NCBI GenBank assembly: GCA_031213475.1
Contig: JARUPZ010000018.1
Location: 682,001-746,000 of the forward strand
Source of the DNA: Nereocystis luetkeana
Taxonomy: Eukaryota; Sar; Phaeophyceae; Laminariales; Laminariaceae
DNA length: 64,000 nt
Direction: 5' to 3'
The notes under the pieces were generated by a model. That model saw nothing but the letters and a program-made list of their open reading frames with translations. It ran no database searches and was not told the origin of the DNA. How positions within the stretch are numbered: the first letter of the stretch is position 1; each line of letters begins with the position of its first letter. Of the stretch, positions 31,849 to 44,100 are shown one piece after another. A program made the position numbers and the translations under genes.

Positions 31849-34800
31849 GACATACCAACACTGGTTAGATCGATCAGTGATCTACACGACCTGGAGATGG
31901 GTGGGTTTCTTCGTGTCGATGTTGATGTTCCTTTTGAGGATCTACTTGGTGGAGGGCTGGTTCATCGTCACCTACGGCCTGGGGATATTCCTGCTCAATA
32001 ACTTGATCGGCTTCCTCTCCCCCCAGGTGTTGTGTGTGTGCAAGATGCAAGGTGGCTGGACAGGTCCCTTCGTTACATGTTTCGAGTTTCGAGATACGTG
32101 GTAGATGTTTTTCACCATTGTTTTTTGTTCGTTGGGGGTAGAGGGTGAGTTTTTTTTTCGTTGGAGGGGTGGGGTGGGGTGTACTCGATAGGAGAGATGT
32201 GCTCGATCTCATGCATGGTCGTGGTCGTATGACCATGGACCCTCGCATCCCTGCAATGCCGAGACGGAGCTTGTCGGATTTTCACCGACCAGGCAGACTT
32301 TGCTTGCACCAAGCGCGAAGCGCCGTGAGGTGTCCGGCGAGTCGCATGAAAAGTGAGCTGCACCCTACTAAGAACCGCTTGTGAGGCGGACTTGCATACG
32401 GATGACAGCTTCAATGAGTTAATATAATTTCCGGTGTAGCCACCTCCAGAGACAACAATGGGAGTTTGGGGAGCCGGGGGCGGTGGGAGAGGGGGAGAGG
32501 GGAGGGGGGGGGAGGAGGTGGGGGGGTCGCATTGCACTCTCGGTGAAATTGATTCCAAGTGGCAAAACTTCCGAACGACGGCAAGGCGTGAACCACGCTA
32601 GGCGATATATATTCGTGCAGCAGTTGGACTGGCCGCGGTGCCCACAACGTTTATAAGCCCCTTCACATTACCTCCCACTCTTTGTTTGGACAAACAGCAT
32701 GAAATTGGAGTCGAAAAAATGTCTGCTTGTACGTACGTCGCAGGCGAACTAAGTGAAGAAAGCGCAGCAAAGAGGATTACGATCCGCATGTACAACCATT
32801 CCAACAACGGGGCTGCGAGTTAGCTCACTCTACGAGTATACGCAGCCGACTTATAGTGGTTACTGCTGCAGTTGGCGTAGGTTTCTATAGTTTGTTGCGT
32901 GGCGGTATTTTTCGAGATTCTCTCGTCTTTGCATCTGACTGGGGCGTCTTTTTCATTGTTCGACGTTGTGTTTTCCGTTGATAAAATATCAAGCCGGTTA
33001 GTTGGCCTATTTACCCAACTTAAAAGTAAGCCGCCAAACGTCAAGTCCAGCCAAGGCATGCCTTACTCACTCACGGCCCTACCCAACACTGATTGTACTT
33101 ATGTCCTTTTTCGCTTTTGCCCGTGTCCGCCCGCTCGCTCGCTTCCGGTTGGTCGCTTGGTTTTGGAATGCTGTCCGCTCTCTCTGGCCCTCGCGAAAGG
33201 TTGACCCGGAGTCAGAGGGGCCGGGGCTTCCGACAACGGGTTCGGACGAATTCAAGTGAGAAAAGAACAAGCAGGGTTGTTGCGGTCGTTTTGCGAAAAC
33301 TGCTGTCCTTTCTCGACGATCTTGTGTTTATTTTTATACTTGTGTCGAAAACTAAAAATGTGCCGTCCGTTCTCGACAACATGTGCTTGATTCAGGTACG
33401 TATGCACCAGGTAGGTATGTATGTATGTATGTATGCATGTATGCATGTATGTGTGGGTATCAGGCACGGTGATTGTATCGTTTTGTAACAGCCCTCCTGG
33501 AGAACCTAACTGCACCCACGCACGTATTTCGGCAACAAGCTCCTGTATGTACTCGATATTAGTCCGGGGACAGTTTTTCGGTATGTGTGTATGTATACTC
33601 ACGCACGTTTTTTGTGGAAAAACTACTTGTAATTAGTGTGGAATAAGTTCCGAAGTATTTACAGTAACGCCAAGCACGGACTTGTGTCCTTGCCACTCCA
33701 CTATTTGTTGGCGCGCGGCCGCGATCCCCTCGTGGCCCTCGGGTGGGGCAATGTGTGGCAATTTCTTCCCCCCGGCCGGCATCCGTCGACGGTCGATCGG
33801 TCCGTCGGTCTTGGGGTGGAGGAACCGATCTTTGCGCTTGTCGAACAATGAATGTCTTGATAGGTTAACCCCGTTTGGAACTCCGAGATAGCGACCACAA
33901 CAATGGTTGATTAAATTGGTGTTGTCTATCATTTGCGGGCAGCTTGTTGGCCCGAAAGTACCGGCAGAATTCTCCTGCGCCCGCGCCGTACGACTCCTTG
34001 CTTAGTACCTTCAAATAACCATAGTTGCACCCCCCCCCCCCCCCGCGCAAGCATGTAGTTGCCGTTGCTGAAATCGTCGCTTCTGATAGGTCAATTTCTT
34101 CCCCCGGAAGTCCCCAAGAGGCTTTGATGGCACTATCGCGGCATCACGCTGTTTTATGTACTGTAGTTTGTACCCGGTTTTGGTGAAAAAAATTACCTGT
34201 TTTGGGATAAAACCCTTTGTTTATCCATGCGTGCCGTAGCATCGTGCTAACGAGTCTTTTTTTAACGGTCGCCGAAAACGTCCTTGCAGGCCGTTCAGCC
34301 GACGTCTTCCTGAGTTCCAGTTCTGGTTGTCGTCGCAGAAGGGGGTCATGATGTCGTTCTGCATGACGTTTCTGAGCATCTTCGACATCCCCGTTTTCTG
34401 GCCGATACTCCTCATCTACTTCATAGTTCTTATGGTGAGTTTTCGCCCTCGTTTTTTGTCGTGGTTTTGTTGCTGCTGCTGCTGCTGCTGCTCCAGCAGG
34501 TATTAGGTTCAGTGAATGTTTTTTGCTTTATGCAACCGCTTCTGGCCGTTGATTGCTTGATCCGTTGGTTCGTTGACCGGTCGATCGATCGATCGATCAA
34601 TCGATCGGTTCGTTGATTGGTCGGACAATCAACTCGTTGATTTGTGCGCTGGCGGGCGGCGAAATAACACCCCCCCCCTCCGCCCCCCTCCCGCGGTGCT
34701 CCGTCTCGAAAGAGATGCACGGTCAATGATCAAATGACCTACGAAGGCAAGCAACAAATGAGTACACGCCCCCCCCACCCGCCCCTGGTACTATCGCGCG

Positions 34801-35038
34801 CTGTGTGCCTTACATGGCCATTGCACACCCTCTCCTTTGCTTCCTCTGTCTCACCCACTCCGTCCCTCCCTACCTCCCTCCCTTCCTCTGCAACTCCCGC
34901 CAGATTTTGACCATGAAGCGCCAGATTAAACACATGATCAAGCACAAGTATGTGCCGTGGAATTGGGGCAAGACGAAGTACGTGGGCTCCAACGGGGGGG
35001 GGGGGGCAGGCGCGAAGTTAGCCAAGAACAATAAGTGA
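31849..35038 (+). CDS. RER1: RER1, Golgi-to-ER retrieval receptor (first exon unresolved)
   Basis: Exons 31849-32026, 33200-33255, 34290-34434 and 34904-35038 (TGA) join in phase (0, 2, 0). The protein follows the family from YQHWLDRS through TTWRWVGFF and [16 protein letters not shown] to GFLSPQ. It then has [35 protein letters not shown] and the signature [20 protein letters not shown] before KTKYV. Four hydrophobic segments match the W-shaped RER1 topology. The C-terminus carries a Gly-rich insert and ends KLAKNNK. RER1 sits in cis-Golgi membranes and returns escaped ER membrane proteins via COPI vesicles. About 20 N-terminal residues and the start codon are missing; the missing exon must end in phase 2. 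An in-frame ATG at 31646 exists but would read through the CATAC repeat. Confidence 0.95.
32170..32456 (+). repeat. Dispersed ~290-bp repeat, full copy in RER1 intron
   Basis: Matches 20523-20812 from GTACTCGATAGGAGA to CCAGAGACAACAATGGGAGT. It is also preceded by a G/T-rich run and followed by G-runs. It lies between RER1 exons 31849-32026 and 33200-33255. Confidence 0.8.
34696..34775. repeat. Short dispersed module next to poly-C, in RER1 intron
   Basis: CTCCGTCTCGAAAGAGATGC, then ATGATCAAATGACC, then AAGCAACAAATGAGTAC and a C-run, in the same order as at 18890 and 22455. Confidence 0.75.
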
Positions 35039-38000
35039 CGATTTTTCCGTGTCAACAAAGCAGGCAGTTCGGGGGGGGGGGAGTAGGGGCAGGGCGGTTC
35101 GGGTGGGGGGGGGGGGGGGGGGAGGGGGGACGAGTACGATGGGTGGTGCCGGAAAAATATTTCTAACACGATGAAGACCGGTCCCCACTAGGGCATGGGG
35201 GGTGAATATTGCGTTTTTATTGCACGCGGCGGCTGCCGCAGCGTCCCGACGAAATTTGTTGTTAGTTGCGAGCATAAGGATCTTCGAGGAACAGCAAGTT
35301 TGTACTGATAAGCGAGCAGGCCGGCAGGGAGAGGGGGGGGGCGAGGTCTATCGAAGGTCGGGGGGGGGGGGGCCAGCGCGGTAGACTCTTGACTCTGGAC
35401 ATGGTTTTCTTGGTTGGAGGGCGGGGGTGGGGGGGAGGGGCGAGTGCCATGAGCAACGCCGATCCCGTCGTCGACCTTTCGCAGGCACCGTTGGTTGAAT
35501 GAAGGCTCAACGGTTCGATCGTGGGGGCGGTGCCTGTTTTGGTTTCGCGTGGCGTCCTGCTGCTGCTGGCTAATCAATGCCATCATACGCTCTCTGTGCG
35601 TGCGCACGTGCGCGCGTCCGTTCGCGCATGGCGATGCGGTGCGGTGCATGCTTTGCCGCTGTCACACGATATGTAGTCGCTGCTGTTTCGTTGTTTTCCT
35701 TGTCATGGGTAGAGAGCTCGAGCAGGGGCCGGTTGTGGCTCTTTTGTGCTTGCAGCCTTGCCGGGCGTTGCTCCGTGTGTAGACGACGACTAATAGTTTA
35801 CCCGGATAGCTAATAATAGCTGCAGTAGATGTCAAATGATGGCGCTGCGGACACTTTTTTTTCTATGACGCCCTCCTTCTATACCGCGCTTTGCTGTTTT
35901 CACCATCATGTTGCCGTGTTCAGCCAGACCTTTCCGCGCCGTGTGCTAGCTAGGGACTAGCGGCGCATTGTGCAAACTGCTCGCTTTTTCGGCGTGCGAA
36001 TCGAAGCGTCTCGCGATAATTAGCAGAGGATGGTTCTGCTGTTGATGGCACAAAGCACTAACGTTCCCGCCTCGAAATATTCGCGTGCCGCCGTTGTTGG
36101 CTATATCTTTGACCCTACTGGGAAATGGTGGAGACAGACAAGAGCAAGCAGGTCATTATTTTGGCAAAGTGGTTTACGCACAAAATGAAAACAACGTTCC
36201 GAACAAAGTCGGAATTTCCTACCAGCTACCAGGTACCAGGTAAATATTACCTGGTAGTTCTGAAGCGATACGTACGTACGTAAACTTTTTTTCTTCGTAG
36301 CAAAAAAGCGGCGTCATCCGCGGCCAAAAAGTCCATGGGCAGAAAGTTAGGCGACACCTTTTGGATGGCTTGACGTCACGTGGCGCCATGAAGCAACTTT
36401 TCTCCTCCAATCGTACCTCTTCTTTGAAAAACACATTACGCAGCCGATGAGAAAACTGCCGGCATGATAAGGGGGTTGAGACACGGCCCCTGACATATAT
36501 AGGCCCAGAACGGGGGGAAAGAGGCTTCCCGATTTATTTCTGAAGACCTACAAACAGAGCATCGATAGAAAGCCTATCATCAACCTCTTATTTTTTTTGA
36601 AACAGACTAAAAAAAACGATTCACCACTCGTGTGGTTCTTGGTGAGATACGTACAACACACCGATAAAGTGGGTGTTTTGGGCTGGTTTTGGGCTTTTAC
36701 GAGTGTACTATGGGCCTCCGTGATACCACAGGTAGTAGCTCCTCGCAAACGGTCATTGTGGTTCCTTCCACTAAGAGCCCCAAATCGAAGCATGCCGGTC
36801 TATTCAAGCTTTCTAAACGATGAGCGAGCCAAGCAAGGTGCAGCGTAGATCACACCGGGCGATAGGAAAACGCCTCCCCTGATGTATTGGATTTCCTGGC
36901 CGATTTTCTCCATAATAGAAAGTGGGGGGCAGACACACAACGAAAACGATGGCTTTGGAAATATCTCGTCGACACGTAAATTTCCATACGTAGACGCATC
37001 GCTCGGCGCTTGTTTTTCGCACTCTCTTAATAATACGGAGAAAATCGGCATGAAAAATCGTCCGATGGGGTGTGCCATCTTGCGTGGTTTATACGTGCGG
37101 TCTTAGTGCTTCACTTTTTAGAATCATCCGTGTACTTACTGCTGTGGACCAAAACAGATGTTACGTACAGGGAGGATGTCGAGTCTTGATTCCAACCAGA
37201 TAACTGATGGGACTCAAAGCTACCACTAAATAAAACAGAGTGAATGCACCCTAGAGCCAAATTATGAACTATTATTGTGTGTCTTATCCCCTTCTCATAT
37301 CCCAGGTACCACTCGGTGTATGTATACTGGTGCATACCTGGTAGGCGCGTGCATGTACGTAGGTTTACGGTTCATCCCGAACTCGCTGTGTGCCAACCAG
37401 AGGACCTTTAACAATCTGGGAGAAGGGATCTTTAGGTTGGTAGGCTGTTCGGATGTTTTGGTTCCTGTTGGGATCAAGGTACGGGCGAAGACCCAACCCA
37501 ACCCCTGACTCTAACCCTAACCCTAACCCTAACCCTGACCCCAAACCGCACCCAAAACGGGCCAAAACTCGCGATACACCCAACCAGGCTCTTGTTGAAC
37601 TTAATGATGCACCCGTCGGTATGCTGCAGTTTACCGCAAAGATACCACATACGAGCATACAGCATGATAGCATCGTCATATATATATAGATGCGAGACGG
37701 CACGCAAACAAAAGGCAACCAACGTACAGCAAAGGGCAATTCGGCGTTGGGTGATACACCATTCATACTGCTGTACTCGTGCACATACGTACCTGCATGA
37801 GATCATTGTGTTGAATTATAATCTGTCGAATGCGTCATTATTGTCCGAAGATATTATACGACGAGAGAGAAGATGGAGATTGGAGATACTACAGCAGTAC
37901 TCACACTGCCCTGTAGTTCCGCCGCATTTGTTTGCTTTTCTTCGCGATACGGCTCATCGGCTTGTCACACACATCAATCATACACTTCATACGACTCATA

Positions 38001-38184
38001 CACCCACCATGCACTTTGTACACAGACATTGTTTACGCAGACTGCAGACCGGCCTACCGGCAGCAACATGTGTTTATCTAGCCGCATGAAACGCCAAATC
38101 TGGAGCATGTGCACAAAGGGACGTCACTCCCACGATGCGAGTACAGCAGTAACAGCTTCGAGCACACCCAGCAGTATAAGCGAC
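35039..38184. other. Intergenic, no gene seen (RER1 3' flank to EF-hand gene)
   Basis: Contents: G-runs (35070-35130, 35330-35440), TACCAGGTA clusters (36225-36260), a short CCCTAA telomere-like run (37511-37536) and ACGTAC words. Open frames on both strands lack splice partners. Confidence 0.5.
37511..37536. repeat. Interstitial telomere-like CCCTAA repeat
   Basis: About four tandem CTAACC units (TTAGGG on the other strand) are flanked by degenerate CTAACC/CTGACC units. Although short, this is the only such run seen in the window. Confidence 0.75.
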
Positions 38185-41100
38185 ATGACTCGCGCTAGAG
38201 GTCGTTGCCAGTTTCCCTCGGAACGATGGGAGTCACCAGGAGGACCAACTCGCTTTGCCGGGGCGAGCACCAACGACGAACCCTTCCAGGTGAGCGAGTC
38301 CTGATCACAGAACGTGTTTATGTAATGTGCTACGTATCGAAAACACGTGGTATAGCAGAGCAAAAGCTCTACGAGAACTCGTACTCGTGGAGGTTCTCTT
38401 GGGACCATTGCCGCCGCTGCCCTGCTGGTACACGCATGCGAGACCTTCGAGCTAGCCAACGCATTGCCGGCCCTGTACGCTTGGTTTCTTCTTGTGTGAT
38501 ACCTGGCACAGTTAGTTGAAATAAGGCATATCGTCGGCTTGGCACGAAGAACTGCTACAGGTATTGTGTATGCACGATGCTTAACACGAAGCTACGTTCG
38601 CACCTCATGTACCCTGTTGTACTCGTATTCGTACGCGCTACTACTCTGTAGTACGCCAACTACCAACCGCTGTCGCGAAATACCAATTGCTGTGGTATCG
38701 CAACACCGCATAGGTCACCACGGCGCTGGATCAAATCCCGCAGCTGATGCACGCGCTCAAAAGCAATGGACGTGGCTCAGGAATTATGTGGCCTGGCCGC
38801 CACGATCAATTTATCACCCAGCAGGGGCGAGCCCGAAGGGTGAGAGCGGGATGGAAGCCTCAGACGCACGACAATTATTGAGTGTTCACGAGTTTCGAGG
38901 GAACATACACGGTATAGTCAGGTGCTCGTGGGCATGCTCTCCTTTGAACACGACTTTGGGGGGTGAATTGACGTCGTCGCTGGCGACTTAGTGAATACAG
39001 CACATGAGTTAAATGCGCCCATTAATACTAAAAACCGTACGTATTAAACCAAAGAAAATGCCAGGCAGTGGAAAGTAGTAAACTCGTAAATCCCGAAAGA
39101 CAGAGTCGACTCGTACGTACGAGGTATGATACGACTACTACTCGTCGTACGAGTATGAGTTGAGCCTATTTATGTCATGCTATCACATCTCGAGCATTGA
39201 ACCACTATACTGCCAGCTGCATTCGCCGCCCATCCCTTCTTTTCGGTGCGACGTTTGCCCTCCTTGCTTCGAGAAAAAACACCGACCGATCACACGGGTA
39301 CAACAGTCACGTTCGATGTTCAGCTCTACATATGTAGAAGCACATGTACTGCTCCGAATACCCCAAACTATTAAATACCACTAAATGGATGTTTGCTCCC
39401 TGTCACACCCTCGTACGTATGTCGTGCTCTGTTGATTTTGCGACATAAAAAGAAACCACGCCCACGCGCTAGCGCGCACCAGAACGATGGAACTGCCAGC
39501 AAGCCCGCGGGGTCGCCGACCCGCTACGACTCACCGTACAACATCCACGGGGCTTCACCCCCTTCTCCCCCGCCTCGCGCGTTGGAACTGGTCAAAGAGG
39601 AGGTACATCGAGCGCTTCAAGCATTCTCGACACGGCCCCTCAAGGGGGAAACCCACCCCCCTGCGCCACGCGATTTACTGAGACCTTACGATACCACAAG
39701 GGACGGCAGGATAACATACCTCGAGTTTGAAGCCGGGTTGCGGGGACTTGGTGTCGGTCTGACAGGCGGCGAGGCGAAAGAACTGGCACGCGATGTCGAC
39801 GGCGGTGACACCGGGCTCGTTGAGAGGGAGAGGTTCGAAGCCGCGGCGGTGAGCAGTTGGGGGCGCGGGGCGGCGACAGTGGCGACGCCGTCTTCGGCGG
39901 CATCTGCAGCGGCGTCTGCGGCGGCGCCGCCGCCGACGGGGTCATTTTCGGCGACGGAATACCGAGATGGGAGCAACAATATTGTGTACGACCGAGGTGC
40001 GCCGTCAGGCGGTCCACCACCACGTGATGGCAAGAGGGTGTCTTGGCGTGAGGGGGAGCAGCAGCAGGTGGAACCTCGCTGCACAGATGACTTTGACGTT
40101 GAACCTCGGGTGGACGGACGGCGCGGTCACTCTTGCAAATTCGGCGACGGTGGCGGCACGGCCTGGAAAGCTGTGCTTCCCAGTGGTAGTGCCTATGCTG
40201 ACAGAGACCAGGGCAGCAGGGTAACGATAGTCTCCGGTCGCGAGAGCGGGATGGGTGAGAACCCATACGCGGGCGCGCGGGGGCTTCCTCCTCCGCCATC
40301 CATGACGCAAAATATGAAAGGGGCTTCGAACTCATACGCGGCGGGGAAGTCACGCGGCTCCTCGGTGTCCTTCGAACAGTGGCACCGACGCATGACCGCG
40401 GGGGGAGACGGCAAACACGCGGCAAAGGTTTCCGCCGACAGCGTCAGCGCCAGCGGCCGCGGGAAGGCCAGAGGCAGGGCGCGATCGGTGCGCGAGCGAG
40501 CTGACTCGCTCAACACGCTACGATTCCTTCTGCGAGGAGAGGTCCCAGACAGCGGGTCGACGATGGAGGGCGATGCCGGAAACCACGGTCAGTGGTTTGA
40601 AAACCGAGATCGCGAAGATAGGAACAAACCACATCGGCATCAACACCAACAAAGCAGCAGCCGACGAGAAGAGCGCGCACTTCCCGGAGCAGCCGATGAC
40701 GGCACCGGAGGCTGCGGGGGCACCAATGGCGGTGAGCGACGAGGCCGCGTGGGCGTAAGGAAAAGTCTGGCCCCCTCGGAGCGGCACGCGGTCGGCCTAG
40801 AGGTGTATTCAGCGACGGACAGCGTTTCCTCGGGCGGGGGGCGAAGGACAGGCGCTGCTTCACACCGTGCTGATGGCGATGCCTCTGCTTCGCTGCAGGA
40901 GCAGGAAAGAGCGCACAAGCACGCAGGGCGGGCAGAGAGTATCTTGAGGGTCCGATCAAGGGGTGATTGGGTTGGACTCAGGAGAGCTTTGTCTAGAGCG
41001 GATCCGTCGGGATCGGGCGTTATTTCGCAGAGGGAAATGGAGCGGGTTTTCCTGCGTCGGTTCGGTTCGGGCTTCAGCGACGACGAGGCCAGGGGGCTCG

Positions 41101-44100
41101 CCGCCCGGTACGGCAAGAAAATCAGTGGCCGCGCGATGGTGGACTACGGCCGCCTTTTTGACAGCCTCGAGGCCAAGGAGGCGGGGCTTTGTGGAGAGGC
41201 GGCCCTGCAACGGGAGCAGCCAAGCAATGAGAAGAGGGAGAAACACGCCGGTTCCGCCACTCCAAGAGCGATACTGCCTGCACCAGCAGGATCTCGAAGC
41301 AGCAACCGCCAAACGGGGTGTGCGAGAACAATGAAAAAAGGCGATGGCGACGGTTCCGTTCGCGAGGCACCTCCGGAAGAGAGCCAGCTAGCGAGGAGGG
41401 CCCGAGCCAAGACTCTCGCGCTGCTGGATTTGCACGGGACCCGGAGCGTTGACAAAGTCTTTGGGCTAATCGACCCAGGTGAGCGGTTTGGTTGATGGTG
41501 TGGCCTTTGGCAAGAATTAGCGTTGTGTTTGTCGCTGCATTATGTGGGCTGCTTATGAAATTCTATCGACCGTACAGTAGTTTGAGCTCCCTTGTGAGAG
41601 GTCGATCCTGCGATGAGAGCTTGCCCTGTGCTCTTAGGATAGACACCCACATTTATCTACTGTATATACCGCCAGGAGTCTTCGATTACAGCGCCCGAGC
41701 TCTATTGATCACCGCAACAAATGATCTGAACCGCACTTATTTCACCATGCAGCCGTGACCTAACACGTCAAACCCGCTCCTCCATAGGACATACCGAGCT
41801 ACGAAAATTGTAGCAGCACGGGGAGTCTAACAAAAATTGAGGTGTTCGGTGTGCCCGATGCCCCCTTTGCGCAAATGCCCCCCCACCCCTCCGCCCCCCC
41901 GAGTACACCCCCCCCCTTGCCCTAAACTCAATGAAAACCTTCCTCCATAAAACACACCCCACGTTACCTTGGCGTGGGCGCCAACCGATCCCCAGGGCGC
42001 GCTCAAAGCTTAACAGCTGAGCAGCTTCGCGAAGGTCTGCGCGTCCTCAGCGGATCTGACCCTTTGTCCGACATCGAATACAAGGCGCTCTTTAAGGCCG
42101 TCGGCGGAAAGCAGGGGCGCATCAAGCACAGAGTGAGAAAATACTGCCGTAGTATTAACTATTGCCCTTTCAGGATGTAGAAGGCCATACTTTTGCGCTT
42201 TGCCCTGTTACATATCCCAAATAACATCCCAGAAGTGTCGCCGCGCCGAGAGGGCTGAGTCCCATAGCGAGCCGACGGAAATACGAGGCTTGTGGATAAT
42301 GATGCCTCTTCGCTCGAATAGCCGAGCCCCTCGAAACGCCGTGCCTGGCGAATATTTGAGCTACCTATCGCGTGTGTCTTACAGCGCGTGCGTTCTACGT
42401 GCTCCACCCGGCCGACCTGTGTCATCCGCGTGACACTTACGGGTGTCAACTTCCGCCATGTAGGAACTGCTGGACACGCTCCGTGATGCCGAGGGCGTGG
42501 AGAGCAGGGAGCGCACGCAGCGGAAACTTGCTCACCAGGCGCGGCTGCCCGTTAGCGGTCGGGGCTCGGCGGTACACTGGCGCCACAGCAATATCCTCGA
42601 CTGGTACCCACCCGCAGGAGACAAAAACTCCTTGTCCCGCGTGCCAGCAGGCAAGCAGCACAAAGAAACTCGCCGACGGGCGCTTGTGTTCGAGAAGATT
42701 CGGGAGAGGGTGAGGAGGGTCCAGGATGATCGTGACAGCGCCGGGCCGGTGAGATACCCCCCCCCCCCCGATCGCAAAACGCTTGACCGGCAACGCCCGT
42801 GCTAACAGTAGAATCCTGCTTGTTGTGCGATGCACGAGTTCTTGCCTCGTGAAGGACGGACGATTTTCGCTGTCGGACCGACACCCAAGGTAAATATGAG
42901 ACTGTGGCCCTAATGGCCTGAGGGTGACAAAGGCGGATCCAGCTCTCGGGGCAACCGGTTAAAACAACGCTTACACCAACCTCAAGCAAGATTGGTTTCG
43001 GCTGTAATCAAAATGGTCATAGCCCCCCTGACACGTCAAGGATTATAATTGTGTGACATTCGGCGTAGCGGATCGACCGCACAGAAACAATCGCATGGTA
43101 TACTCTGCATCACCACGCCCGTCCTTCAGTCCCCCCCCCCCCCCCCATCCACTGTCGCCATACAACAGGGAGATGGTTTCACCAGCATCAAACTTCTCGA
43201 ACGCGCCTGTTGCTCTTGGCCAAGTTGTGAACCCCCCCACCCTTCATTGACAATATATGCAGGTGTTTGATATGTTTCATCGAAGGGGGGGAGGAGGAAG
43301 AGGAGGAAGAGGAGGAGGAGGAGGAGGAGGAGGAGGAGGAGGAGGAGGAGGAGGAGGAGGAGGAGACGAGGGGAACGGTCAAGACGAGGGGAACGGTCAA
43401 GTCCCAACACCAAGAAGAAACGACGGAAAATACAACCCGCCGCCGTTATCCCCTTCCGCGCTTCGAGCGGGGCTGATATCCCTCGGCGTTCCTCTCGGAG
43501 ACGAAGACTTCGACGCAGTCCTCGCCAGCACGGATCCCGGCCGCCACGGAGAGGTATCCTACCCGGACTTCTGCGAAGTGCTGAGGCTGCACCGGCTCCG
43601 CGACAACCCCGACGGAGGGAAGCCGGGAACCGCCGCCGCGCCGGGCGCGCGACGACCGTCGTCCGCACCGCCTCAGCTCTCGAGCCAGGCCATCGGACAA
43701 GGCGTAGCAGCCAGCAGCGCAATCGCAACGAGAGGAGAACGCGGTGGGGGAGGCGGAGGGAGCGCTCGTCGGAGGGCGATGGAGCTGGCGCCCGCGGGTG
43801 ATCACGACCTCGACGGCGGCGTGTTCCACCGCAACCCCGCTACCGACGGGTTCGTCAACCCTAACTTCACCACAACTATGGTCCCCGCGTGGGAGGACGA
43901 CGGGAAGGGGCGCGGGGCGTGGGGGGGGGGTGGACGTCGTCAGGGAAGGAGGCAGTCGCCGGCGCCGGCGCCGGCGCTGACGGCTGCGTGCACCGTCGTC
44001 CAGCCTAGGAACCGCGGCCAGACGGTGATCGGGGACAACCGGTTTCAGCCGTGGAACGAGACCGGTGCGGGAGCGGAGAGGCGCTTTCGCCAAGACCTCG

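Noticed and set aside
33633-34050. Minus-strand open frames inside an RER1 intron
   Set aside because: Protein-like in places but no family was recognised and they lie inside a well-supported host intron; left unannotated.
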